A DNA stretch of 64,000 nucleotides. Source: Bacteroidota bacterium. GTDB taxonomy: Bacteria > Bacteroidota > Bacteroidia > UBA8524. The position numbers and the translations under genes are program-made. The DNA lies in assembly GCA_008933805.1 (NCBI GenBank), contig WBUH01000013.1:62001-126000 (forward strand), written 5' to 3'. The first letter of the stretch is position 1; each line of letters opens with the position of its first letter. Of this stretch, positions 1 through 8,839 are shown in pieces. The notes below the pieces were generated by a model. It had not been told where the DNA came from, ran no database searches, and saw only the letters and a program-made list of their open reading frames with translations.

Positions 1-879
1 AAAGCTTGTTATAGATACTGAAGACGAGAAAACCACCCAAGCCGAAACAAGAGCCTGCAAAGCTGCATACAAACTACTTACCGCCAAATGCGGCCATTTA
101 AGTTGATTGGTCAGGTATTGGTACAAGTGCAAACGATGGGCTACGAATATGTTTTGTTTAAGTATAAGACGATGTACAATGGTAAGTACACTATCAACTC
201 CATACACCGCTAAAAACAGTACGTATTTGTAATCCTCAGTAGTTAAAATAAGTTTTATAAGCAGAAACAACACAACAAACGCCATGGCTACACTGCCCAC
301 ATCGCCCGCAAAGCATTTTGCCTTTTTTCGGAAATTGAACATTAAAAATACAACAGCTCCTATTGCCGAGTAAATGATAAACTCGTCTTGAATAAATGGA
401 GTGTATTGGTTGGCAAGTAAGGCAGCAAACAAAAACACTAAGCTATAAGCCCCAGTGATACCGTTAATCCCATCCATAAAGTTATAAGCGTTAATTGTGC
501 CGATAACTAAAATATACGCGATTACTATTGCAGCGGGATGTATTGAAAATATACTCAAATCAACAAACATGAGTGATACTGCCAATAAATGAACAGCCAC
601 CCGTATTTTGCCTGAAAGACTGCGAACATCGTCAACAAAGCTGATGGCCGAAATAAGCAAAAGCCCCACTGCAAACCACAAGTACTTGCCACCGCTCAAC
701 GCACAGTAAATTAGCGGCGGCAGAACAAAAATAACGCCTCCCCCACGAAGGGTAATGGCAGTATGTGAGCTACGCTCATTGGGTTTGTCGATAATGTTAA
801 ACCTATCCGCTATTCTAAAATACAATAGCTCCATCACGGTTAAAACCACAAACAATATTGGGTAGGTTATAAATTCCAT
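1..879 (-). CDS. WecA/MraY-family polyprenyl-phosphate sugar-1-phosphate transferase (3' part cut by window edge)
   Basis: The reading frame is open from an ATG at 879 to base 1, giving 293 residues, and it continues beyond the window. The protein is very hydrophobic with about nine or ten membrane segments. Family motifs visible are NERSSH (34-39), the metal-binding DDVRSLSG (84-91), NAYNFMDGINGITG (131-144) and AGDVGS (about 190), with an HR-containing cytoplasmic loop near the visible end. Members of this family move a HexNAc-1-phosphate from a UDP-sugar to undecaprenyl phosphate and so start repeat-unit assembly at the inner face of the membrane. It is the last visible gene of the minus-strand polysaccharide locus, 60 bases after the oxidoreductase gene. 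The sugar donor cannot be told from sequence. Confidence 0.85.
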   Translation of the reverse strand, partial: MEFITYPILFVVLTVMELLYFRIADRFNIIDKPNERSSHTAITLRGGGVIFVLPPLIYCALSGGKYLWFAVGLLLISAISFVDDVRSLSGKIRVAVHLLAVSLMFVDLSIFSIHPAAIVIAYILVIGTINAYNFMDGINGITGAYSLVFLFAALLANQYTPFIQDEFIIYSAIGAVVFLMFNFRKKAKCFAGDVGSVAMAFVVLFLLIKLILTTEDYKYVLFLAVYGVDSVLTIVHRLILKQNIFVAHRLHLYQYLTNQLKWPHLAVSSLYAALQALVSAWVVFSSSVSITSF

Positions 880-939
880 CTTGTATTCGGCAGGCTTTGT
901 ATTCAGGTCAAACGTTTATTGAATACAAACGCCATTCTC

Positions 940-1974
940 TCATTTAATCTTTGATAAATCTCTTGATTGATATATCCGCTCAATTATATCCACCACTTTT
1001 AATCCTTCTAAAGCATTGGCGGTAATAGTATCCTTCCCGTTCAGTGTTTTCACTACGTTCTCAATCACATAATGATGATTAGCCGCGCTGCCCTTAAACG
1101 GGCCGTAATCATTAGGCGGGTTGGTGGCCTCTAATTGAGGGAGTGTATAATCTTTAATATGGCAATATTCTATCTCGTTCATGTATTGGCCGCCTACTTT
1201 AAAGCTGCCTTTGGTACCAACAACAGTAATACTGCTTTCCATATTGGTATCCCACACTGCGGTAGAAAAGTTAATACACCCGATACCTCCATTCACAAAC
1301 TCAAAGTTTACAACCCCGCTATCTTCAAAGGTGGTAGTATGTTTATGGTTAAAGTCTTTAAATATGGCGTGGGGGTTTTTAATATCCCCAAACACCCAAT
1401 ACATAATATCTACAAAATGACTAAACTGGGTAAACAATGTTCCCCCATCCAAATCAGTCGAACCTTTCCAGCCACCTTCTTTGTAATACCGCTCATCACG
1501 GTTCCAATAGCAGTTCACTTGCACCATCAGCACATCGCCTATAATGCCTGCACCCACAACCTCTTTCATCCAACGGCTCGGCGGGCTGTAGCGGTTTTGC
1601 TTCACCACAAATACTTGCTTCGAAACGTTTAACGCCTTAAAAATTACAGCTTCACATTCTGCTTTGGTAAGCCCCATCGGCTTTTCAATCACCACATTAC
1701 AATGGTGCTCTAACGCCTGTATGGCTTGCGGGCAATGCAGCCCGTTGGGCGTAGCTACTGTAATTACATCGGCCTCAATACCTGATTTATAAAACTCTTC
1801 GGCTGAATTGAAAAAAGGAATTCCGGTGGGGTAAAGCTCGTGATGTTGGGCATTAGCATCCGTATCAATTACAGCCACCAATGTTGCCCCCTCGTAGTTA
1901 TTTACGATGGTAGCATGACGGCGGCCAATATGACCGAACCCAAGTATAGCAAACCTAATATCAGCTTTTTGCAT
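940..1974 (-). CDS. Gfo/Idh/MocA-family NAD(P)-dependent sugar oxidoreductase
   Basis: This 344-residue protein has an N-terminal Rossmann fold with GFGHIGRRH at 12-20 and the family signature EKPM at 97-100, where the lysine is the usual catalytic residue. It is followed by the alpha/beta substrate domain with a QNRYSPP motif. Enzymes of this family oxidise or reduce a ring hydroxyl of a sugar or nucleotide sugar. In polysaccharide loci they include the WbpB/WlbA UDP-GlcNAcA 3-dehydrogenases, but the WbpB-type KPLVLNPWN segment is not present, so the substrate is open. Its start overlaps the end of the upstream acyltransferase gene by 14 bases, which suggests translational coupling. Confidence 0.8.
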   Translation of the reverse strand: MQKADIRFAILGFGHIGRRHATIVNNYEGATLVAVIDTDANAQHHELYPTGIPFFNSAEEFYKSGIEADVITVATPNGLHCPQAIQALEHHCNVVIEKPMGLTKAECEAVIFKALNVSKQVFVVKQNRYSPPSRWMKEVVGAGIIGDVLMVQVNCYWNRDERYYKEGGWKGSTDLDGGTLFTQFSHFVDIMYWVFGDIKNPHAIFKDFNHKHTTTFEDSGVVNFEFVNGGIGCINFSTAVWDTNMESSITVVGTKGSFKVGGQYMNEIEYCHIKDYTLPQLEATNPPNDYGPFKGSAANHHYVIENVVKTLNGKDTITANALEGLKVVDIIERIYQSRDLSKIK

Positions 1975-3124
1975 TGGCTGCGCCCAAGCGGGTTTTAAAG
2001 TAATTCATTAATTTTTGCGGCCAGTTCTTGTCCATACAGGGCTGTTCAACCAGTTTAAAAAACACTGCCGAAACCACCAGTAGCGCAAAAATAGAGATTA
2101 CAAAGTTTATAATAATGGTGGGTAAAAAACCTCCAAAACTTATAATGCTTAATCCCTTCATCACAATGTATAAAACGGCGTAGTGCAATAGGTAAATACT
2201 GTAGCACATACCGCCGATAGCCGTAATAACATCTTTAGTAAAGAAGTTGTTGAATAACCTGCCTCTGAATACGCTTAAAAACAACATCAACGCACCGGCA
2301 TCAAACACTATGCGCCCATACAATTCTCTATTTAAATGGAACTGATAAATTAATACTAATGCCACAACCCCCAATACATCAAATAGGTAGGACTTTTTAA
2401 TTTTATCAAGGCCAAACAGGTAAATCTCAACAAATAAAAACCCTACTAAAAAGCTGTGCAAATAACTCACAATGGTTTTGTGCAGCCTCAAATCAACAAT
2501 ATCATCAAATAAATAGGGTACAATTATGTCAATAGCAATAATTGAGAGCGGTAATAACACCCTGCGGACATTGGTATTTTTGATAAACAGCAACGCGGCC
2601 AACAATGGCGCAAGTATGTAAAACTGTACTTCAACCTCTAAACTCCAAGTTACAGGGTTAATAGGGCTCCAAACCCCATACAACGGGAAATGAACGTACA
2701 GTAACGTAGCAATAAAGCTATCGCCGTATTCAGCCCATGTGTAGCCTGAAATAAATATACCTGCCACAAAAAGGGCAACTAATGAAAGTATGTAGGGAGG
2801 TTCAAGTCTTGTGAGTCGGCGAATAAAGTAGTTTTTAATACTCACTTTATGACCGTTTTGCAGGTAGTACTTGGCAAAAGGCAACCCAAGTATAAAGCCG
2901 CTGATGGAAAAGAAAACATCAACACCTACACTACCGCTATCAAGCAGATGGAAGATAAATGAGTTGGAATAATCGGCAGGAACAATGTTTTCGTACACAC
3001 GCAAAAAATTGGTATTGGTGTGCAAAAAAACTACCGTGATGATGGCTATAAAACGCAGACCATCAATTTCGGGAATAAAGTTATTGGAAGAGGTAACCCT
3101 TCTGAACGATTTGATGCTAATCAT
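1961..3124 (-). CDS. Acyltransferase family 3 membrane protein (OafA/YrhL type)
   Basis: The 387-residue product has about ten membrane segments. It opens with EIDGLRFIAI (19-28) and a histidine at 35 in VVFLHTN, and has GVDVFFSISGFIL near 67-79, which are the hallmarks of the acyltransferase-3 family. These inner-membrane enzymes O-acetylate or otherwise acylate surface polysaccharides, usually on the lipid-linked unit or during export. There is no C-terminal SGNH domain. It overlaps the upstream epimerase gene by 4 bases and the downstream oxidoreductase gene by 14, so the three are probably translated together. The acyl donor and target sugar are unknown. Confidence 0.88.
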   Translation of the reverse strand: MISIKSFRRVTSSNNFIPEIDGLRFIAIITVVFLHTNTNFLRVYENIVPADYSNSFIFHLLDSGSVGVDVFFSISGFILGLPFAKYYLQNGHKVSIKNYFIRRLTRLEPPYILSLVALFVAGIFISGYTWAEYGDSFIATLLYVHFPLYGVWSPINPVTWSLEVEVQFYILAPLLAALLFIKNTNVRRVLLPLSIIAIDIIVPYLFDDIVDLRLHKTIVSYLHSFLVGFLFVEIYLFGLDKIKKSYLFDVLGVVALVLIYQFHLNRELYGRIVFDAGALMLFLSVFRGRLFNNFFTKDVITAIGGMCYSIYLLHYAVLYIVMKGLSIISFGGFLPTIIINFVISIFALLVVSAVFFKLVEQPCMDKNWPQKLMNYFKTRLGAANAKS

Positions 3125-4026
3125 GTAACAGGAGTATCAATAAATGAGCGTGATACCCAATTAAGTTGTTTCCTCGCTTTTTCGTCAGAGAAAGTAAGCG
3201 TTGAAGTAATTTTATTGTACTGGCGGCTTTTTAGCGGAAACTTCGGAATAAAATCACCTACCGTTGCTATCAGTTTAGCTATAGCTGCCGGAATAACAAT
3301 TTTAACTTTTGACCCGATATAGTGCGCTATTTTATCTTCTATTTGAGCAAAAGTAGGATTAACACCGTCTGTAAGGTTATACTCTCCTGATTGTTTATTC
3401 TCAAACAATGAAGGTAAAAATGCAGCTACATCTTCAGCCAATACTATCGATTTTCTGGCACTGCCTTTTCCTATCCTGAAATAATACCCCTTTTTAAGGG
3501 CTTTTATCATACTTCCTAAATTACCGGGAGGATTTGCACCTGAAATCAGTGGTAAACGCAGGTTGAAATAGGCTATCCCGTTTTTTGTACACCATTCTCG
3601 CACAAAAGCCTCTGCCTGTATTTTACTTTGGCCGTAGGGATCGGTTGCATTTAAAGGATGAGCCTCGGTAATGTTTTCAGCCTTATCCAGCCCGTACACA
3701 CCAATTGTGCTCATAAAAACAAACGTTTGGGGTACTTGCCCGCTTGCTTCAATAGCTGAGATTAGATGTTTAGTACCTTGAAGATTTACATCAAAAAAAG
3801 CTTGTTTCTCTACCTCGGTTTTGGGCACCATGTGCGCTTTGCCCGCGGCATGAACTACTACTTGATACACATTTGGCAATTGAGGTGTTTGTGATGACAA
3901 ATCACACTGCACTGTGCTGTTTGAGCGTCCAATGGTATCCACCCAAAAACCTGACGTATCAAAGGCTTTCTTGATATAATTACCTAAAAAGCCGGAGGCT
4001 CCGGTAAGTAAAATCCGCTTGGTCAA
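3121..4026 (-). CDS. NAD-dependent sugar epimerase/dehydratase (extended SDR)
   Basis: This 301-residue extended short-chain dehydrogenase has the nucleotide-binding loop GASGFLG at 9-15, the serine of FMSTIGVYG near 106, and the catalytic Y131xxxK135 pair. It resembles the epimerases found next to WecA/WbpL-type initiating transferases in Bacteroidota and Pseudomonas O-antigen loci. Those enzymes convert UDP-GlcNAc-derived sugars, often to the 4-keto-reduced or galacto form used by the initiating transferase. Location near the WecA-like gene supports a role in making the first sugar. The exact reaction is not decidable from sequence. Confidence 0.8.
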   Translation of the reverse strand: MTKRILLTGASGFLGNYIKKAFDTSGFWVDTIGRSNSTVQCDLSSQTPQLPNVYQVVVHAAGKAHMVPKTEVEKQAFFDVNLQGTKHLISAIEASGQVPQTFVFMSTIGVYGLDKAENITEAHPLNATDPYGQSKIQAEAFVREWCTKNGIAYFNLRLPLISGANPPGNLGSMIKALKKGYYFRIGKGSARKSIVLAEDVAAFLPSLFENKQSGEYNLTDGVNPTFAQIEDKIAHYIGSKVKIVIPAAIAKLIATVGDFIPKFPLKSRQYNKITSTLTFSDEKARKQLNWVSRSFIDTPVT

Positions 4027-4073
4027 AATATATTCCTAGTTAGTTGAGGGCACAAGCTACAACAACGGCAGCA

Positions 4074-4712
4074 TTAATCCATTACCCACCTTAATACTTC
4101 AAAAGCCTCGGCATATTGAGAGCCGATTTGTACACCGCGTGCACGGGCTAACGAAGTAATAAAATCGGTTTTCATATAATCCCTGTGGCTTTGTGATTGA
4201 TATTGTTGCAAAGCAGCCACTTTGCTGTCAACGTGTCGCTGCTCCAATTTCACAAAACATTGGGTATTAAAAGTAAGATTATTCCAAATGAGCTCATAGC
4301 CAAGCAGGGTTGTGTTTTTAAACGCCCTAAGCCCCTCGTTGGCAATGGTACTGTGGTCTTGGTGAATATCGTGCAAGGTGGGCATAAACACCGCATCAAA
4401 CTTTTGCGATTTACCAATGCGAATCAGTTCTTCTAAAATCTCCTGTCGCACATAATTCAGTTTACGCACCTCGTAGTTAAACACTAAAAGGTTTTCAGCA
4501 GGGATACCCAGTTTTTGAGTTGCTGCTTTCACCTCTCGGGTCAAAATATCTTTAGGATATCCTTCAGGCACGGATTGTTGTGCAGTTGAAAATGCAGCGT
4601 ACCATACATTGGCACCGTTTTCTATCAATTTGGCAATAGTACCGCCCGCCCCAAGTTCACCATCATCAGTATGGGGTGCTAGTACAAGTATATTTTTAAA
4701 GTTATTTATCAC
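4074..4712 (-). CDS. PIG-L/LmbE-family zinc N-deacetylase
   Basis: The 212-residue protein begins with the family metal-binding motif in the form APHTDDGELGAGG (12-24), a variant of the usual AHPDDE. The downstream HDIHQDHSTI segment supplies the second metal-binding histidines. PIG-L enzymes remove acetyl groups from N-acetylated sugars such as GlcNAc-inositol. The gene stands between a glycosyltransferase and the epimerase and could expose an amino group on one sugar of the repeat unit. It is the second PIG-L gene in the window. Its THTDD-type motif differs from the AHPDDE of the copy at 28673. Confidence 0.82.
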   Translation of the reverse strand: MINNFKNILVLAPHTDDGELGAGGTIAKLIENGANVWYAAFSTAQQSVPEGYPKDILTREVKAATQKLGIPAENLLVFNYEVRKLNYVRQEILEELIRIGKSQKFDAVFMPTLHDIHQDHSTIANEGLRAFKNTTLLGYELIWNNLTFNTQCFVKLEQRHVDSKVAALQQYQSQSHRDYMKTDFITSLARARGVQIGSQYAEAFEVLRWVMD

Positions 4713-4769
4713 AGGTTATTTATTCAGCAAAGAGCCTTAACGGCAATTTATAGGTTTTACTTTGTAAAA

Positions 4770-5969
4770 CTATTTTGCGCTCACGTTTTCTAATACTTTC
4801 AACATTCTGCCTGCAAGTATCTTTTTATCAAATTCACTTGCTGCCAATTGTTTACCAATTTCGCCCATTTTTGCAGCTTCGGCAGGGTTATCGGCTAAAA
4901 ACAATAACTTCTCAACCAAGTCGCTTTCATCTTCAGGATGCACATTGTAACCACACTTATTTTCATTCAATAAACCAACCAGCCAGCCGGTTGTATTTTG
5001 AATTACGGGCACACCCGCTGCTAATGATTCATACAGCTTGTTGGGAGAAACAGTGCTTAATACGGGAGTATCAGTAAAAGTTACCAGCGATACCAAAGAG
5101 TTTTGCAAGTAATTAACCAAATCTACCTTGGGCATTAACCCCTGCACAATAAAATTAGTCAACCCTTCTTCGGCAGCTTTCTTAACCAACTCTTCTTTTT
5201 GCTTACCGTCGCCGATAAGAAGTATCACAATATCGTGGCGACCCATCTCATTCAGCAATTGGGCGGCACGGAACAATAAATAAGAATTGTTTGTAACACC
5301 GATATTACCAGTGTAAATGGCTACTTTTTTATCTTTAAAATAATCGGGTAAGGGCGCGTTTTGTTTTGTGCCAAATAGCTCCAAATTTGCCGAATTGGTA
5401 ATAGACTCGATATTTTTATATCCGTACCTTTTTTGTATGTCGGCCACCATGCCGGGTGAAAGTCCCACAATATAGTCTGCATTTTTGTAGCACTGCTTTT
5501 CAAACCAACGGAATAGTTTTATTAATGTAGGATTTCTGATAATCCCTAACTCTATCGCACCTCCGGGCCACAAATCACGCACTTCAAACACTAGCTTTCT
5601 ACGGGCAATTTTCTTTGCGATTAATCCGGGCAAACCCACTGTAAGCGGACCCGAAGAAGCAACCACGACATCGGCCTTTTGGGTAAGTGCATACCACGAT
5701 GAAAGCATGCAAAATTTAACAAACGACCAAATACGCTTTACTAAGCTTTGTTTATTATCAATATATACGTTTAGTACTTTTACCTTGATACCGTCAAAAA
5801 TCTGTTCTTCAATCAGTTTTTCAGCCTTCAGGTCAGATTTTGAATAAATACTTGTTACCACAGTAACCTCATGGCCTTGCTCCACCCACTCTTTGCAGAA
5901 CTCATACACACGCGTACCCCAAGAACCCTTTGGCGTTGAGAAATATTGGTAAAAATAAAGAACCTTCAT
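4770..5969 (-). CDS. Glycosyltransferase family 4 (WbuB-like)
   Basis: The 399-residue protein is a GT-B fold retaining glycosyltransferase. Its N-terminus (MKVLYFYQYFSTPKGSWGTR) matches the WbuB/WcaI-like subgroup. The donor-binding half has YTGNIGVTNN near 220 and the conserved NKLYESLAAGVPVI segment near 320, with the GT4 glutamate. It should add one sugar of the repeat unit to the lipid-linked intermediate at the cytoplasmic face. It directly follows the CapK-like gene, since its ATG is adjacent to that stop. WbuB-type enzymes often use N-acetylated 6-deoxyhexoses, but this is only suggestive here. Confidence 0.85.
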   Translation of the reverse strand: MKVLYFYQYFSTPKGSWGTRVYEFCKEWVEQGHEVTVVTSIYSKSDLKAEKLIEEQIFDGIKVKVLNVYIDNKQSLVKRIWSFVKFCMLSSWYALTQKADVVVASSGPLTVGLPGLIAKKIARRKLVFEVRDLWPGGAIELGIIRNPTLIKLFRWFEKQCYKNADYIVGLSPGMVADIQKRYGYKNIESITNSANLELFGTKQNAPLPDYFKDKKVAIYTGNIGVTNNSYLLFRAAQLLNEMGRHDIVILLIGDGKQKEELVKKAAEEGLTNFIVQGLMPKVDLVNYLQNSLVSLVTFTDTPVLSTVSPNKLYESLAAGVPVIQNTTGWLVGLLNENKCGYNVHPEDESDLVEKLLFLADNPAEAAKMGEIGKQLAASEFDKKILAGRMLKVLENVSAK

Positions 5970-7289
5970 CTATTTTATTGCTGACTGAAAATGTTTCAAT
6001 TTACCTGCTTTGGTGCGGGTAATTACTTCCTTACGTTCAAAACTGCACGTTAGTCCCGGCTCTAAATAAGTATCCATCGCCTTGGCTACCGCAGCCTTTT
6101 CTTCGTCGTTTATATCCCTATCGGCAACGTACTCATAGTGGAAATGACTAAGCGATGTTTGCCTGATAATAAACTCTTTCATAAAACCACCGCTTTCAAG
6201 CAGCTTTTTTGAGATATAATAAAAAGTTAGCCCCGGAGATTTTTTCCCACCGGGCAATATAGCCACATCATTGGTGCGGCCTGTAAGGCTTTGCAATATT
6301 CTGTAAATACCCTTTTTCCGCGTAGATATAGTACCCACATCGCCCAACTCGTATTTAACAAAAGGCATCGCTTTGTTATATAACGAAGTGATAATCACTT
6401 TGCCTTCCTGTCCATTGGGTACAGGCCGGTTATTATCATCAACTATTTCTATGTACAAGTTTTCTTCGTTCAGTATCCAATCAAAGTCCTTATCCTCAAA
6501 GGCTATCAAATCAAGTTCAGCAGCACCGTATTCGTTTGCAACAGGAATGCCGAACCCCTTTTCAAGCACCTTGCGATCGTCTTCGGTACACATTTCAGAA
6601 GTTGGGAAGGTAACCTTCAACGTAGGGCAAACATCTTTTAACACAATCCCCCGCCTGATAAGGTAATTAGCAAACAACACCAACGAACTGGTATAACCGT
6701 TCAAGTACTCAAACTTATGCTTCTTAAATACCTCAAAATACTTATCCAATACTGCATCCGACAAATCAAAAATGGGAAAACGAACCCTGTTTGCAATCAG
6801 GTCTTTAATTTTCTCCATTTTGTTTTTAATAAAGCCCAACGGAATACCGTAGAACCTTGCCTGTTTTGACTTACCGCTGATAATGCCGTGCCTTGCGTTA
6901 CGGTCTAAAATCATTGCCCATGTCATTGCATGGCAAAACCTGTCTTTAGCAAAGAAAAACGGTGTACCTGTTGAGCCTGATGTATTGTGCATGTAAACAT
7001 CTTTGGCCGTATATCCCGCAGTTAAGCGTTCATCAACAGGTTTTTGAAGGTCTTTCTTGGTAAGTACGGGTATTTGTTCCCAACTCGTTATCGGGGCTTC
7101 CGATTTTGAATCGACCCAAGCTTTGTAATTTTTATTGTTATTGTAATGATGCTTAAAAATCTCCCAACGCATGGAAGTTTGAAATTCATCAAACTCTTGC
7201 TCGCTTTTAGATTGCACCTCGCGAAGCCGTTTAATAGCCTCGTCGATTGGGAATTTTTTAAACCGTAGTGTTTGTAGGAAAATATTCAT
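5970..7289 (-). CDS. CapK/PaaK-like adenylate-forming enzyme
   Basis: The 439-residue protein belongs to the AMP-forming ligase superfamily in the phenylacetate-CoA ligase-like subgroup called CapK in capsule loci. The ATP-binding loop HNTSGSTGTP is at 101-110, and an NEYGAAELDLIA segment lies in the central part. A short C-terminal subdomain is present. Such proteins activate a carboxylic acid as acyl-AMP, and some pass it to a thiol or amine. In polysaccharide loci they are thought to supply or attach acyl or amino-acid groups. It is flanked by two glycosyltransferases. Its acid substrate is unknown. Confidence 0.8.
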   Translation of the reverse strand: MNIFLQTLRFKKFPIDEAIKRLREVQSKSEQEFDEFQTSMRWEIFKHHYNNNKNYKAWVDSKSEAPITSWEQIPVLTKKDLQKPVDERLTAGYTAKDVYMHNTSGSTGTPFFFAKDRFCHAMTWAMILDRNARHGIISGKSKQARFYGIPLGFIKNKMEKIKDLIANRVRFPIFDLSDAVLDKYFEVFKKHKFEYLNGYTSSLVLFANYLIRRGIVLKDVCPTLKVTFPTSEMCTEDDRKVLEKGFGIPVANEYGAAELDLIAFEDKDFDWILNEENLYIEIVDDNNRPVPNGQEGKVIITSLYNKAMPFVKYELGDVGTISTRKKGIYRILQSLTGRTNDVAILPGGKKSPGLTFYYISKKLLESGGFMKEFIIRQTSLSHFHYEYVADRDINDEEKAAVAKAMDTYLEPGLTCSFERKEVITRTKAGKLKHFQSAIK

Positions 7290-7300
7290 AATTGCTATCG

Positions 7301-8308
7301 CTATGCCTTTTCAGCAAAAAGCGTTTCCCATTTCTTTTTTATCTCGTCCCAGCTAAACTTGCGGGCTTTAGTTTTGGCATTGCCTGATATTTTTTGCCAC
7401 AACTCTTTATCACCAAACATGGCTGTAACTCGGCTTGCCATTGCATCAGCATCAAACCCGTCAACAATCATCATATCCTCACCGTCAGCCCATATATAGG
7501 GTATTTCTCCCACCTTTGTTGAAACCACCGGAATGCCGCAAGAGGCAGCCTCTACCACAGCAATTCCAAAGCTTTCGTAAGAGGTGGTATTTAAATATAC
7601 GCTGTGTGAAGAATAATATGCCGGCAATTGCTTGTTATCAACCCTGCCAATAAACTCAATTTTGTCTAACACCCCCAACTCAGCAGCCAGTTTCTTTACA
7701 TCGTTCAGCAAACCATCATCTGGTCCCACCATGGTCAATGTTGCCTCTGGATATTTTTGAGCAACACTGTGTAATATTTTTACGGCTAACTCAGGGTTGT
7801 AGATGTATTTAAACGCCCTTACCCATAGTAATGAAAAAGGTTTCCGCTCTTGTGGCTGCTCTGTAAAAACAGACGTATCTATAAAATCGGGATAATATTC
7901 AACTTCATATCCTTCAGGTTTTAAAAAACCTATCAGGTATTGTGAGGGGGAAATAATTTTATCCGCCCTGTTAAGTACTGTTTGTACGTTACTTCTGTTG
8001 GTTTTATATAACTCAGGTAACCTGCCACCTCTTAACACCAATACTAATTTTTTCCTTCTTAGCCTGGCAATTATTGAGGCCACACGTGCAATATTAAATG
8101 CGTTTCCGCTATACGTATCCGCAATTACTAATTTATAATCAGCGGTAAAGCAAGTCCAAATAATATCCAGTAAACGCGGTAACTGTGAGGCTTTATCAGA
8201 AACCGCTTTTATGTGGTATTCCTCTCCTAATAAACGGGTTATTTTTTCAGATGGCCCAAGAGTTCCCCTGTGCTTTGAAAGGATATTACCTACAAATAAG
8301 ATACTCAT
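7301..8308 (-). CDS. Glycosyltransferase family 4
   Basis: The 335-residue protein has a GT-B fold. Its C-terminal half carries the GT4 donor-binding pattern SYESFGIAVVEAASCGIPVV, with two conserved glutamates near residues 243 and 251. The N-terminal half contains LVLVLRGGRLPELY and an IISPSQYL segment typical of the subgroup. It should transfer one sugar from a nucleotide donor during repeat-unit assembly. It lies 11 bases upstream of the CapK-like gene and begins right where the acyltransferase gene ends. Donor and acceptor are not predictable. Confidence 0.85.
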   Translation of the reverse strand: MSILFVGNILSKHRGTLGPSEKITRLLGEEYHIKAVSDKASQLPRLLDIIWTCFTADYKLVIADTYSGNAFNIARVASIIARLRRKKLVLVLRGGRLPELYKTNRSNVQTVLNRADKIISPSQYLIGFLKPEGYEVEYYPDFIDTSVFTEQPQERKPFSLLWVRAFKYIYNPELAVKILHSVAQKYPEATLTMVGPDDGLLNDVKKLAAELGVLDKIEFIGRVDNKQLPAYYSSHSVYLNTTSYESFGIAVVEAASCGIPVVSTKVGEIPYIWADGEDMMIVDGFDADAMASRVTAMFGDKELWQKISGNAKTKARKFSWDEIKKKWETLFAEKA

Positions 8309-8839
8309 TTATTTCTTTTCGGCTATTTTAAGCAGTTTACCCGGCACTCCGCCATAAATACCGTATTCTTCAGTGTTACCTGATATTACTGAGTTTGCTG
8401 CCACTAAAACAGCTTTATTTATATGGGCACCGGCCAAAACCGTTACATGGCTTCCTACCCATGAACCATCATCAATTACTACTTTCTCTTTTTTAACCTC
8501 TTCTCCAAAAGCATAGGCTCCGTTTTTAAGAGAATGATTAGAGGTAACCACTGCTACGTATGGGCCAAACAAAACGTTATCTCCTATCTCTATACCATTG
8601 TTGCACACAAACCAACATCCTTTGGCTATATACACGTTATTACCAATGGTTAGCTGCGAAGGGTTATAAAAGGTTAAATCCCTGCCAAGTTTAAGGGTAC
8701 GCCCTGCTTGTTTAAAAAAGGGACGCGCCAAAGCTCCCCGCAGTTTTATAAGTGCAACGTTATCAGGAAGCCAGTTTGTAAAAAACAATACAAAATGCAA
8801 CGGCCAATCGTACCTCAAAAGTGTAAGAAACCTATTCAC
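8309..8839 (-). CDS. Left-handed beta-helix (hexapeptide) O-acyltransferase
   Basis: The 176-residue protein contains hexapeptide repeats of the [LIV]GxxxX type from about residue 65 to 160, for example IGNNVYIAKG, IGDNVLFGPY and VTSNHSL. The last contains the catalytic histidine expected of maltose O-acetyltransferase/WcaF-like enzymes. These act as trimers and acetylate sugar hydroxyls with acetyl-CoA in the cytoplasm. The N-terminal 60 residues are hydrophobic and aromatic-rich, as in many WcaF-type members. It abuts both neighbours (deacetylase upstream, glycosyltransferase downstream) with no spacing, so the three are likely cotranslated. Confidence 0.85.
   Translation of the reverse strand: MNRFLTLLRYDWPLHFVLFFTNWLPDNVALIKLRGALARPFFKQAGRTLKLGRDLTFYNPSQLTIGNNVYIAKGCWFVCNNGIEIGDNVLFGPYVAVVTSNHSLKNGAYAFGEEVKKEKVVIDDGSWVGSHVTVLAGAHINKAVLVAANSVISGNTEEYGIYGGVPGKLLKIAEKK

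Noticed and set aside
940-1974. Naming the oxidoreductase WbpB (UDP-GlcNAcA 3-dehydrogenase)
   Set aside because: The WbpB-type KPLVLNPWN segment is missing and no WbpE/WbpD partners lie beside it, so only the broad family is given.
4754-4770. Seven-base inverted repeat GTTTTAC/GTAAAAC between a glycosyltransferase and a deacetylase gene as a terminator
   Set aside because: The stem is short, AT-rich, overlaps the stop codon and has no T run. Genes on both sides belong to the same locus.
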